Shown: positions 1-5,751, counted from the stretch's first letter. The stretch is 5,817 nucleotides of DNA from Caryophanales bacterium UBA6448 (GCA_002439555.1 DJOC01000061.1:12644-18460); one strand, 5' to 3'. Program-made: numbers and translations. Notes: generated by a model not told the origin, from the sequence alone.

Positions 1-76
1 TTTGATTTCTAGTATATAGGATAACGCTATCTTCAAGAAATTTTAGGTAACGTTAATCTATCACGTTCCTATTTAT

Positions 77-106
77 AATATATCATTTATTTATACATTT
101 ATGCAA
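77..106 (-). promoter_or_regulatory. Possible leftward sigma-A-like promoter
   Basis: On the minus strand TTGCAT (106-101) and TATATT (82-77) are separated by 18 bases, a reasonable sigma-A layout in a gene-free stretch. It would start transcription near position 70 and read out of the window to the left. The roughly 70 bases downstream contain short inverted elements (GATAACGCTATC at 20-31, TAACGTTA at 48-55) but no start codon with a ribosome site, so they could be an untranslated leader. In DNA this AT-rich such matches arise easily by chance. Confidence 0.3.
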
Positions 107-121
107 GTAATTTTTAAACCT

Positions 122-148
122 AAAAAAAATAATAATTTCTTATTACTT
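122..148 (-). terminator. AT-rich intrinsic terminator, second after thiI
   Basis: On the minus strand TAATAA, a GAAA loop and TTATTA form a perfect stem (145-140 with 135-130). It can be lengthened outward through one G-U pair and further A-U pairs, and a run of eight T (129-122) follows. It contains no G-C pair, so it is weak on paper, but the GAAA loop and long T tract are typical. It overlaps the stop codon of the small open frame at 143-253 and is the last likely end point for the ezrA-desulfurase-thiI transcript. Confidence 0.45.
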
Positions 149-253
149 TCTATTTGAGTTACCACTTGTTCTTGAATAGTTATCATAATTATTTATATTT
201 CTTCGGGAAAACGATAACTTATATTCCTCTTTTGGATTAACATTTTCTTTCAT
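143..253 (-). CDS. Doubtful 36-residue open frame after thiI
   Basis: An ATG at 253-251 opens 36 codons ending in TAA. The peptide begins MKENVNPKEEYKLSF and is polar, rich in Asn, Ser, Arg and Lys, with no membrane segment or recognisable motif. Its stop sits exactly at the 122-148 terminator, which is how a real last gene would be placed. Against it, no Shine-Dalgarno sequence precedes the ATG, a stop lies a few codons upstream in frame, and a possible terminator at 289-316 would separate it from thiI. It is probably 3' untranslated sequence, listed so it can be tested for conservation. Confidence 0.15.
   Translation of the reverse strand: MKENVNPKEEYKLSFSRRNINNYDNYSRTSGNSNRK
178..219. repeat. 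Inverted repeat with an inner hairpin
   Basis: AGTTATC (178-184) and GATAACT (213-219) are perfect 7-base inverted copies. On the plus strand the interval contains a small hairpin closed by a TTCG tetraloop (C201-G206 closing pair, stem 198-201 with 206-209). On the minus strand, the sense of the thiI transcript, the inner stem becomes TTTC/GAAA. It could stabilise the 3' end of the operon mRNA. No T tract follows it, so it is not itself a terminator. Confidence 0.35.
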
Positions 254-288
254 ATTATTAGTTTAATCGAAACTAGTTAAAATATACT

Positions 289-316
289 AAAAAAGACTAT
301 AGTAAATCACTATAAT
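289..316 (-). terminator. thiI: Possible intrinsic terminator overlapping the end of thiI
   Basis: On the minus strand ATTATAGT (316-309), loop GATTT and ACTATAGT (303-296) form an 8-bp stem with one U-G wobble, followed by C and six T (294-289). The thiI stop codon TAG lies inside the right arm. The stem is AT-rich, so termination may be partial, which would fit the second terminator about 150 bases further on. Confidence 0.4.
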
Positions 317-1478
317 CTTTATCATCATTATTAAGTGTAATTATCTTTTGATTTTTTATTGCCTCATAAATAAGGTTTTCTTTATCAATTAATTTTTCAT
401 ATTCTTTAGCAAGTTTTAAATCCGGATGAATAACTGGATGTTTAGGAACAAATATTGTACAGCAATCTTCATAAGGCCTAATTGAAATATCATAAGTACC
501 TATTTTCTTTGCTAAATCAATAATTTCAAGTTTATCAAAACAACATACTGGTCTTAAAACTGGCTTTTTTATTGCTTCATTTATAACTTCCATACTCTTA
601 AGCGTTTGAGAGGCAACTTGCCCTACACTTTCACCATTTATAATGACGTGAGCATTACATTTACTCGCCACTAAAGCGGAAATTTCATACATAAATCTAC
701 GCATAATTGTTATTAAATAGTAATTAGGAATCTTTTTAATTATTTCCTCTTGGATATGAGTAAAATTTATAATATGAACTTTAACATTACCATTATAAAC
801 TGATAGTTTTCTTGCTAAATCAAATACTTTTTCTCTTGCCATATCAGATGTATGTGGTGGAGAATCAAAATAAATTGCCTCAAGTCTAATACCTCTTTTC
901 ATAGCAAGGTAGCCCGCAACAGGAGAATCAATTCCTCCAGAAAGCATTAAAAGTCCTTTACCTAAAGTTGAAACAGGGTAACCTCCGAGTCCTTTAATAC
1001 CACCAAAATAAATAAGTACTTCATTAATTCTAATTTCAATACAAATCTCCAAATCAAAATTTTCAAGTAAAACTTTTTTATTAGGAATGTTTTTTAAAAT
1101 GTGAGCACCCACGAGTTTAGATACCTCTACCGAAGATATTTCATAATGTTTATCACTTCTTTTTGTAGTAACTCTAAATGTATTAAACTCTCTATCTTTA
1201 ATTAAAGATAGAACATTTTCTTTGATAGTATCAAGATCTTTTTCTTTAAAAATATAACCTATCATTATTTCGTGAATACCAAAAACTGTTTTTAGTTTTT
1301 CCATAACTCCAGAAATATTTTTTGTATAAATAATCATTCTACCAATATCTGATAATATACTGAAAGTTTCTTTTTGTAATAAAGATTCAATATTATGTTT
1401 TAATGTTTTAATAAAAAAATTAATATTATCACTTTTCGTAGAAAGTTCAGCATATTTTATAATAATAACTTTTTCCAT
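297..1478 (-). CDS. thiI: tRNA 4-thiouridine synthase ThiI
   Basis: ThiI adenylates U8 of tRNA with ATP and replaces its oxygen with sulfur delivered by a cysteine desulfurase, giving 4-thiouridine. The 393-residue protein has the family layout: an N-terminal ferredoxin-like part and THUMP domain (about 1-165) that bind tRNA, then a PP-loop ATP pyrophosphatase domain. The PP-loop is SGGIDSP (180-186). GESVGQVASQTL (282-293) and the PYEDCCTIF region with Cys339-Cys340 are also typical. The C-terminal rhodanese domain of the E. coli enzyme is absent, as in Bacillus, so a role in thiamine thiazole synthesis is less likely than tRNA thiolation. The ATG directly follows the TAA of the desulfurase gene, and its ribosome site AAGGAAGGA lies inside that gene's end, implying translational coupling. 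Both tRNAs in this window carry U8. Confidence 0.95.
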   Translation of the reverse strand: MEKVIIIKYAELSTKSDNINFFIKTLKHNIESLLQKETFSILSDIGRMIIYTKNISGVMEKLKTVFGIHEIMIGYIFKEKDLDTIKENVLSLIKDREFNTFRVTTKRSDKHYEISSVEVSKLVGAHILKNIPNKKVLLENFDLEICIEIRINEVLIYFGGIKGLGGYPVSTLGKGLLMLSGGIDSPVAGYLAMKRGIRLEAIYFDSPPHTSDMAREKVFDLARKLSVYNGNVKVHIINFTHIQEEIIKKIPNYYLITIMRRFMYEISALVASKCNAHVIINGESVGQVASQTLKSMEVINEAIKKPVLRPVCCFDKLEIIDLAKKIGTYDISIRPYEDCCTIFVPKHPVIHPDLKLAKEYEKLIDKENLIYEAIKNQKIITLNNDDKDYSDLL

Positions 1479-2615
1479 TTAATCCTTCCTTACTAAACTA
1501 TTAAGTGATTCAAAATTTCTATCAAAAGCCTTAAGAAATTTATCTATTTCATCACTTGTAGTTATGCTAGATAAACTAATCCTTATTGTATGTGAAGCCC
1601 TTTTTATATCATTATATAATGCCATTACCGCACTTGAGGATTCTCCTGAAGAACAAGCAGTATTCGTAGATAAATATATTTCTTCATTATCCATTGCGTG
1701 AATAAATGTTTCTGGTTTGATATTCATAAGTGAAATATTTAAAATATGTGGAATAGAATACTTCGTTTTATTGATTAATATGTCTGGATATTTACTAAGT
1801 TTATTACATATTCTTTCATTTAATAAATTTACATATTTTTCTTTCTTTTCAACTCCATCAAGTGCAAGTCTTAATGCTTTGGAAAATCCCACGATTAAAG
1901 GAAGTGGTGGCGTACCTGGTTTTAAATCATTAGACTGTCCACTGCCATAAATAATTGGTTTAATTTTAACCGCACTATTTTTATAAAGCATTGCAATTCC
2001 CTTTGGACCATATATTTTATGCGAAGAAATTGTAGCCAAATCAGTATCTAAAAGGGAAACGGAAATCTTACCTACTGCTTGTGTCATATCGCTATGAAAC
2101 AGAGTATAAGGATTTTCTTTCTTTATAATTTGTCTAATCATTTTAAGAGGCTGCCTTATACCAAGCTCACTATTAACGGCCGCAATACTTACTAAAATTG
2201 TATCAGGTCTAATTAATCTTTTTAACTCTTCGAAATCCACAAGTCCATCAGCATTCGAACTGACATAACTTATTTCAAAACCAATACTTTTTAAATAATC
2301 ACAAATGTCATATACATCAGCGTGTTCTAGTTTAGAAACAATAATATGTTTACCTTTCTTAAAATATGCGAGTGCACAACCAATTATAGCTAAATTATTA
2401 CTCTCGGTTGAGGATGATGTATAAGTAATTTCACTTTCTAAAATATTAAAACAATTTGCAATTTGTTTTGTTGCACTATTAAGTAAATTTCTTGATTTAA
2501 TGCCTAGTCCGTTTAAGGAATTAGCATTACCAATAAACTCCCTAGTTACTTTATTCATTGTATCTTGTACCTCTAAAGCAACGGGAGTTGTTGCACTATA
2601 ATCTAAATAAATCAT
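1479..2615 (-). CDS. iscS: Cysteine desulfurase, IscS/NifZ type, sulfur donor for ThiI
   Basis: This PLP enzyme converts L-cysteine to alanine and carries the sulfur as a persulfide. The 378-residue sequence shows the class V aminotransferase features of the NifS/IscS group: start MIYLDYSATTP, His98 in LEHAD, Asp176 and Gln179 in HSDMTQAVGK, the PLP lysine K200 in SSHKIYGPKG, and the persulfide Cys321 in TACSSG on the longer loop of group I enzymes. Its place between ezrA and thiI matches the Bacillus enzyme called NifZ, which serves ThiI and 4-thiouridine formation, so that is the inferred job rather than general Fe-S cluster assembly. No scaffold gene is nearby. A strong ribosome site (GGGGG, 2624-2620) fills the 9-bp gap after ezrA. 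One usually conserved stretch, Gly-Gly-Gly-Gln-Glu-Arg-Gly followed by Arg-Ser-Gly-Thr, is altered here to GSGQSNDLKPGT (224-235), while the catalytic residues are intact. Confidence 0.92.
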   Translation of the reverse strand: MIYLDYSATTPVALEVQDTMNKVTREFIGNANSLNGLGIKSRNLLNSATKQIANCFNILESEITYTSSSTESNNLAIIGCALAYFKKGKHIIVSKLEHADVYDICDYLKSIGFEISYVSSNADGLVDFEELKRLIRPDTILVSIAAVNSELGIRQPLKMIRQIIKKENPYTLFHSDMTQAVGKISVSLLDTDLATISSHKIYGPKGIAMLYKNSAVKIKPIIYGSGQSNDLKPGTPPLPLIVGFSKALRLALDGVEKKEKYVNLLNERICNKLSKYPDILINKTKYSIPHILNISLMNIKPETFIHAMDNEEIYLSTNTACSSGESSSAVMALYNDIKRASHTIRISLSSITTSDEIDKFLKAFDRNFESLNSLVRKD

Positions 2616-2624
2616 AAATCCCCC

Positions 2625-4343
2625 TTAGTCCTTGAAATTCTCAAGTAACTTATGATGAATACCTGGCTCAACTATATTTATTGCACTAATCGCTTGTTCT
2701 AAACAGATTTTATAATTACCTTTGTAAAAAGAATTTTCTGCTTTAGTCAAACCAAAATCAACATCTTTATTAACTACTCTATATCTATTTCCATAAACTA
2801 TTGCCATTTCTGCCATTTTTGCAGTTTTTGTTGTTTCATTAATTGTATTATAAACTTTTAAAACTAAATCTCTTGCAGTATCAACACGCATATTTAATAC
2901 TTTAATTGAAATAGGTCTTTTTTCAAGCTCCGCAATCATTTCTTTTATAGCAAGGGAAGCCTCTGCAAACTCTACATAATAATTTTTAGGTATCACTGGA
3001 AGCTTATATTCTCTTGCTTTTAATTTACAATCTTTTAAAATTTCTTCGATTTCCGTTAGTTGTTCTTTTGCTCTTAGTTCATCATCTTTTAAACTACTTA
3101 AAGTTTCTAAAGTATGATTTAGTTTCTCTTCATTTTTAAGAAGTTTATTATTAATATTTTCCATCTCACTAGCAAGTTTTGAATATGCTAATGTTTTATT
3201 TCTAAATATATCAACTATATGATCATAACTATTATGGTTATCAATTATATTATCTTTGATTTCAATTATGCTTGCAACCTCTTCATCAGTCAAATCATAA
3301 CTATATTTAAGTTCATCAACTTTTTTAAATAACTCTTGACTAATTTTTTCAAGTTTTGAAAGTTTAATACCAATACTACGCATATAATCATCAAAAAGTC
3401 TTTTACTTACTTTTTCATTTTCAAAATCGTTATATAATGAATCAAAATAATCGTGCATTGTTTTAAGTTCAAAAATGGAATCCTCAACATCTAAGACATT
3501 TAATCTTTGAAATATATCAATTATCTTTTTATTTGCTTCCTCAATATTATATTCGATATTTAAATAATCTAAATTATAACCACTTTGAACCATTTTCTTA
3601 TAAATTAATTTTATATCTTCGATTTTTTTAGGAATAAGATTTTCACCATATAAGCATATTGTTTTTGTTTCATTTATTATTTCTTTTAAATTTGATACAA
3701 TATCATCAATAGCCTTAACAATTTTTGGTGCTTCAGTATAGGCATTTTTATCCATTGCATTTTCAAAACTAGCAAATAATTTATCAACATTTTCAAATTG
3801 CAGTTCTAAAGGCGTTTTAATTTTGCTATAACTTTCTGGGTCTTCTTTATAAGCGGTAAGTACATTTCGATACTCCGCTTTTAATTTGGTAATCTTATCT
3901 CTATTTCTTTCCTCACTTAAAGTAATTTCTTTGATTTCATCAAGTAAAATACCAGATTTAGTTTGTAAATAATTTAAATCCATTTCTGTCTTTATAATTG
4001 AGGCTTTTAAATTTGCATAGTCCTTTGTTTCAAAGTATCCTTGTACATCATTTATTAAATCCGTTATCTTTGGTATATCTTCATTTTTAATTTCATTAAA
4101 TCTTTTTTGCCATAATTCGTATTTTTTTCTTAAATCATCATTATTAATCAAACTTTCAACTTTATTAAGTTCAGAAAGTATTCCCGCAGAGATTACTAAA
4201 TTTTTTTGCCTTTCTAGTTCATTTATTTGAGCTAAATATTTCTTTTTAGTTTTATTTGAAATCACTAGTAAAACAATTACAATTATTATCATTGTAAGAA
4301 AATAGTAACCAATAGCAAATAACATAAACATTTCTCTAGTCAT
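2625..4343 (-). CDS. ezrA: Septation ring formation regulator EzrA
   Basis: EzrA is a membrane-anchored regulator of FtsZ ring assembly that limits rings away from midcell and helps organise the divisome in low-GC Gram-positives. The 572-residue product is close to the Bacillus length (about 560). Residues 8-29 form one hydrophobic membrane segment with a basic KTKKK after it, giving a short outside N-terminus and a large cytoplasmic part. The remainder is Glu/Lys/Leu/Ile-rich helix and coiled coil, as expected for the spectrin-like repeats known in the family. GNRYR at 518-522, followed by a helical end containing VEPG, resembles the conserved QNR patch near the family's C-terminus. The ATG at 4343 is preceded by AAAGG at 4359-4355 with an 11-base gap, a little long, and Met5 or Met7 is less likely. 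It is the first gene of the ezrA-desulfurase-thiI operon, an order also known in Bacillus. Confidence 0.92.
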   Translation of the reverse strand: MTREMFMLFAIGYYFLTMIIIVIVLLVISNKTKKKYLAQINELERQKNLVISAGILSELNKVESLINNDDLRKKYELWQKRFNEIKNEDIPKITDLINDVQGYFETKDYANLKASIIKTEMDLNYLQTKSGILLDEIKEITLSEERNRDKITKLKAEYRNVLTAYKEDPESYSKIKTPLELQFENVDKLFASFENAMDKNAYTEAPKIVKAIDDIVSNLKEIINETKTICLYGENLIPKKIEDIKLIYKKMVQSGYNLDYLNIEYNIEEANKKIIDIFQRLNVLDVEDSIFELKTMHDYFDSLYNDFENEKVSKRLFDDYMRSIGIKLSKLEKISQELFKKVDELKYSYDLTDEEVASIIEIKDNIIDNHNSYDHIVDIFRNKTLAYSKLASEMENINNKLLKNEEKLNHTLETLSSLKDDELRAKEQLTEIEEILKDCKLKAREYKLPVIPKNYYVEFAEASLAIKEMIAELEKRPISIKVLNMRVDTARDLVLKVYNTINETTKTAKMAEMAIVYGNRYRVVNKDVDFGLTKAENSFYKGNYKICLEQAISAINIVEPGIHHKLLENFKD

Positions 4344-4409
4344 CCATCTTTTTTCCTTTACATATATTTTATTTTATCATAAATGCATAAAAAAAAGAAT
4401 ATGATTTTA

Positions 4410-4438
4410 TTGATTTTTTTTAATATTTATATTATAAT
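4410..4438 (+). promoter_or_regulatory. Promoter of the tRNA-Arg gene
   Basis: TTGATT (4410-4415) and a perfect TATAAT (4433-4438) are separated by exactly 17 bases, the ideal sigma-A spacing. The expected start is near 4445, leaving a leader of about 23 bases before the mature tRNA. The -10 box overlaps a TATAAT on the opposite strand (4436-4431), on the ezrA side. Confidence 0.75.
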
Positions 4439-4442
4439 TAAT

Positions 4443-4461
4443 TTGCTTTACGAAAAAGCAA
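4443..4461 (+). other. Hairpin in the 5' leader of pre-tRNA-Arg
   Basis: TTGCTTT (4443-4449), loop ACGAA and AAAGCAA (4455-4461) form a perfect 7-bp stem between the predicted transcription start and the tRNA, ending 6 bases before tRNA position 1. Almost the whole leader would be folded. It may affect RNase P processing or leader stability. No T tract follows, so it is not an attenuator by itself. Confidence 0.45.
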
Positions 4462-4467
4462 TCAATT

Positions 4468-4544
4468 GCGCCCATAGCTCAACTGGATAGAGCATTTGAC
4501 TACGGATCAAAAGGTTGGGGGTTCGAATCCCTTTGGGCGTACCA
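4468..4544 (+). tRNA. tRNA-Arg (anticodon ACG)
   Basis: The full cloverleaf is visible. The 7-bp acceptor stem GCGCCCA/TGGGCGT has one G-T pair at 1-72, the D stem is GCTC/GAGC, and the anticodon stem TTTGA/TCAAA holds loop CTACGGA. The T arm has loop TTCGAAT with two G-T wobbles, then discriminator A and an encoded CCA (4542-4544). Anticodon ACG at 4502-4504 is expected to be edited to ICG by TadA and to read CGU, CGC and CGA. U8 (4475) is present, so ThiI could thiolate it. It has its own promoter and no obvious terminator, so transcripts may run into the Pro gene. Confidence 0.96.
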
Positions 4545-4591
4545 ATTTAATAAAAATTTCACAATTTTATAAGCGTAGTGCCATTTTTTGT

Positions 4592-4619
4592 TTGCAAAAC
4601 TTAAAATTTGTGATATAAT
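4592..4619 (+). promoter_or_regulatory. Promoter of the tRNA-Pro gene
   Basis: A perfect TATAAT (4614-4619) is preceded by TG one base upstream (4611-4612), an extended -10. TTGCAA (4592-4597) is a moderate -35 with 16-base spacing. It lies in the 86-base spacer between the two tRNA genes, so the Pro gene probably has its own start near 4626, only a few bases before the mature tRNA. Confidence 0.65.
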
Positions 4620-4630
4620 TAATTTGTTTT

Positions 4631-4707
4631 CGAGAAGTAGCACAGCTTGGTAGTGCACTACGCTTGGGACGTAGGGGTCGCAGGTTCAAATCCTGTCTTC
4701 TCGACCA
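4631..4707 (+). tRNA. tRNA-Pro (anticodon TGG)
   Basis: The acceptor stem CGAGAAG/CTTCTCG is fully paired, starting with C1-G72 as is usual for bacterial Pro tRNA. The D stem is GCAC/GTGC. The anticodon stem CTACG/CGTAG encloses CTTGGGA, giving anticodon TGG (4665-4667) with G37. The T arm has loop TTCAAAT and one G-T pair, then A73 and encoded CCA (4705-4707). UGG can serve all CCN codons. U8 (4638) is present as a ThiI target. Arg(ACG) followed by Pro(TGG) is a familiar order in Bacillus tRNA clusters, here without rRNA neighbours in view. Confidence 0.96.
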
Positions 4708-4717
4708 TTTAAAATTT

Positions 4718-4739
4718 ACTAGGGAAACCTAGTTTTTTT
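4718..4739 (+). terminator. Intrinsic terminator after the tRNA genes
   Basis: ACTAGG (4718-4723), loop GAAA and CCTAGT (4728-4733) form a perfect 6-bp stem with a stable tetraloop, running directly into seven T (4733-4739). It lies 10 bases after the CCA of tRNA-Pro and ends the tRNA transcript. Confidence 0.85.
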
Positions 4740-4747
4740 ATTGCAAC

Positions 4748-4786
4748 CCCCTAGTCCCAATATTGGTACTATTCGAATCCCCTACT
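4748..4786. repeat. Near-palindrome flanked by direct repeats
   Basis: A 20-bp near-palindrome spans 4752-4771. Its halves match at 9 of 10 positions (mismatch C4756/T4767), with core CCAATATTGG. The 8-bp palindrome ATTCGAAT (4771-4778) follows directly. CCCCTAGT (4748-4755) and CCCCTACT (4779-4786) flank it as direct repeats 31 bases apart. The stretch is about half G+C, against AT-rich surroundings, and lies between two facing terminators, outside both transcripts. TTCGAATCCC (4772-4781) equals part of the T arm of tRNA-Arg. It may be a protein binding site, an integration footprint or a decayed tRNA piece. The sequence does not decide. Confidence 0.5.
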
Positions 4787-4834
4787 TTATCTTAAAATAT
4801 ATAATGATAATTTATATAGTATAAATAAACTTTC

Positions 4835-4863
4835 AAATAAAAAAGGAATTAAACTAACTCCTT
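4835..4863 (-). terminator. Intrinsic terminator of the endonuclease gene
   Basis: On the minus strand AAGGAGTTA (4863-4855), a GTT loop and TAATTCCTT (4851-4843) form a 9-bp stem with one G-U pair, continuing into a T-rich tract (complement of the A run 4839-4844 and beyond). It lies 33 bases after the stop codon at 4897 and faces the tRNA terminator. Confidence 0.75.
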
Positions 4864-4896
4864 ATTTACTTATATAGTTATTATCAACATTGCTTT

Positions 4897-5655
4897 TTAT
4901 AAAAATCTATTTTTGTCATCACCTTCATAATAAACTAAATCAAATAGTTTAGAAATATTATGTTTATCTATTCTAAAGTGAACATGCATATTGTATTTAT
5001 CATTACCTGAATCATCACTAAGTGTTGTTGTTCCAATAGCAATTGATATTATATTCTTTTCAAGCAAATCTAAAAATATATCAAAGCCTTTAAGAGTAAA
5101 GCAATATAATCTTCGATAATAGTAGTATTTTTTATTACCAATATTTTTTGCACTTGCTAAAATAAATGCTAAATATTTTAATTTATTTTCGAGTGCTTCC
5201 TTTATATCCGTATAATACCAATAAACATTTTTATCGAGCAAAGTATTCTTATAATCATACACTTTTAAATACAATTTTCCCTCTTCATCACATCTTTCTA
5301 AATTAAAATAATATCTATTATTAATAAGAATATTCTTACTATAATAAAATTCAGTATTTAATTTTCTTTCATTTTCTGGACTATAATCGAAATACCCATA
5401 TTTTTTTCGAAGATATTGAGACGCCGGCATTATATTCCCCCAAGGATGTAAAGAAAAAAGTGTGGTTGGAAAATCACTAACTATTAATGACGTTTTCACC
5501 TCAATTCCCTCATAATCTGGGTATGAAAAATCATCAGGTTCTTTTCCTAATAATTTTTCAAATGTTAAACCAATACCATTAAAATTACTATTTACACTTT
5601 CAACATAACCTTTCATCCTTATTTGATGAAATTTTTTTATTAAACTTTCAAACAT
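4897..5655 (-). CDS. MvaI/BcnI-family type II restriction endonuclease-like protein
   Basis: The 252-residue protein looks like a PD-(D/E)xK nuclease of the MvaI/BcnI group, small enzymes with a MutH-like fold that cut within short CC-N-GG type sites as monomers. GIGLTFEKLLG (27-37) matches the family's GIGxTxExLLG signature with Glu33. YPDYEGIEVK (45-54) gives the active-site set Asp47, Glu52 and Lys54. MHVHFRI (223-229) resembles the HDHGxxFRI segment near the family's end. The length agrees with MvaI and BcnI (about 240-250). The start is an ATG with GAAGG four to five bases upstream, and a terminator follows at 4835-4863. No methyltransferase is in view, so whether it belongs to an R-M pair is open. 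A Sau3AI/MutH-type nuclease is the main alternative, less well matched at the GIG-TFE stretch. Its cutting specificity cannot be read from the sequence. Confidence 0.75.
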   Translation of the reverse strand: MFESLIKKFHQIRMKGYVESVNSNFNGIGLTFEKLLGKEPDDFSYPDYEGIEVKTSLIVSDFPTTLFSLHPWGNIMPASQYLRKKYGYFDYSPENERKLNTEFYYSKNILINNRYYFNLERCDEEGKLYLKVYDYKNTLLDKNVYWYYTDIKEALENKLKYLAFILASAKNIGNKKYYYYRRLYCFTLKGFDIFLDLLEKNIISIAIGTTTLSDDSGNDKYNMHVHFRIDKHNISKLFDLVYYEGDDKNRFL

Positions 5656-5751
5656 AAAACCTTCTTTCTATCACTTTTTTTTAACCCGCTTTTTATTTTG
5701 GCTTTTTTTAAAATCTATGTCATTTTGAAATTCTCCCTTCATATATATTTA
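5656..5751 (-). other. Leader before the endonuclease with non-genic start signals
   Basis: This 96-base gap contains an ATG (5742-5740) opening a very Lys-rich 23-codon frame ending in TGA at 5671, without a ribosome site. It also contains GAAGGGAG (5740-5733) placed well before a second ATG (5723) that stops after two codons (ATG ACA TAG). The peptide start MKGEFQNDIDF matches no family I know and is too short for a helix-turn-helix controller protein. These may be decoy or leader frames lowering nuclease expression, or remnants of a decayed gene. No convincing -35/-10 pair was found for the endonuclease gene. Confidence 0.25.

Noticed and set aside
1717..1950. 77-codon plus-strand open frame inside the desulfurase gene
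   Set aside because: It lies wholly antisense to a clearly recognised gene, has no ribosome site and gives a protein without recognisable features. It is a shadow of the desulfurase reading frame.
4559..4613. Imperfect inverted repeat TCACAATTTTA / TAAAATTTGTGA in the tRNA spacer
   Set aside because: The arms are AT-rich, differ by a one-base gap and are 32 bases apart. The right arm ends beside the Pro promoter -10. Chance is a sufficient explanation, and it does not form a terminator.
4810..4826. Perfect 7-bp AT inverted repeat ATTTATA-TAG-TATAAAT
   Set aside because: It is entirely A/T apart from one loop G, in a very AT-rich spacer, so it is expected by chance. No T tract follows it.
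297..5655. UGA read as tryptophan (mollicute code 4)
   Set aside because: All four long genes read to full family length with the standard code and use TGG where tryptophan occurs. Nothing in the window calls for recoding.
5674..5714. Possible plus-strand terminator in the T-rich stretch before the nuclease gene
   Set aside because: The T runs are long, but no stem of more than three or four pairs forms around them, and no plus-strand gene precedes it.
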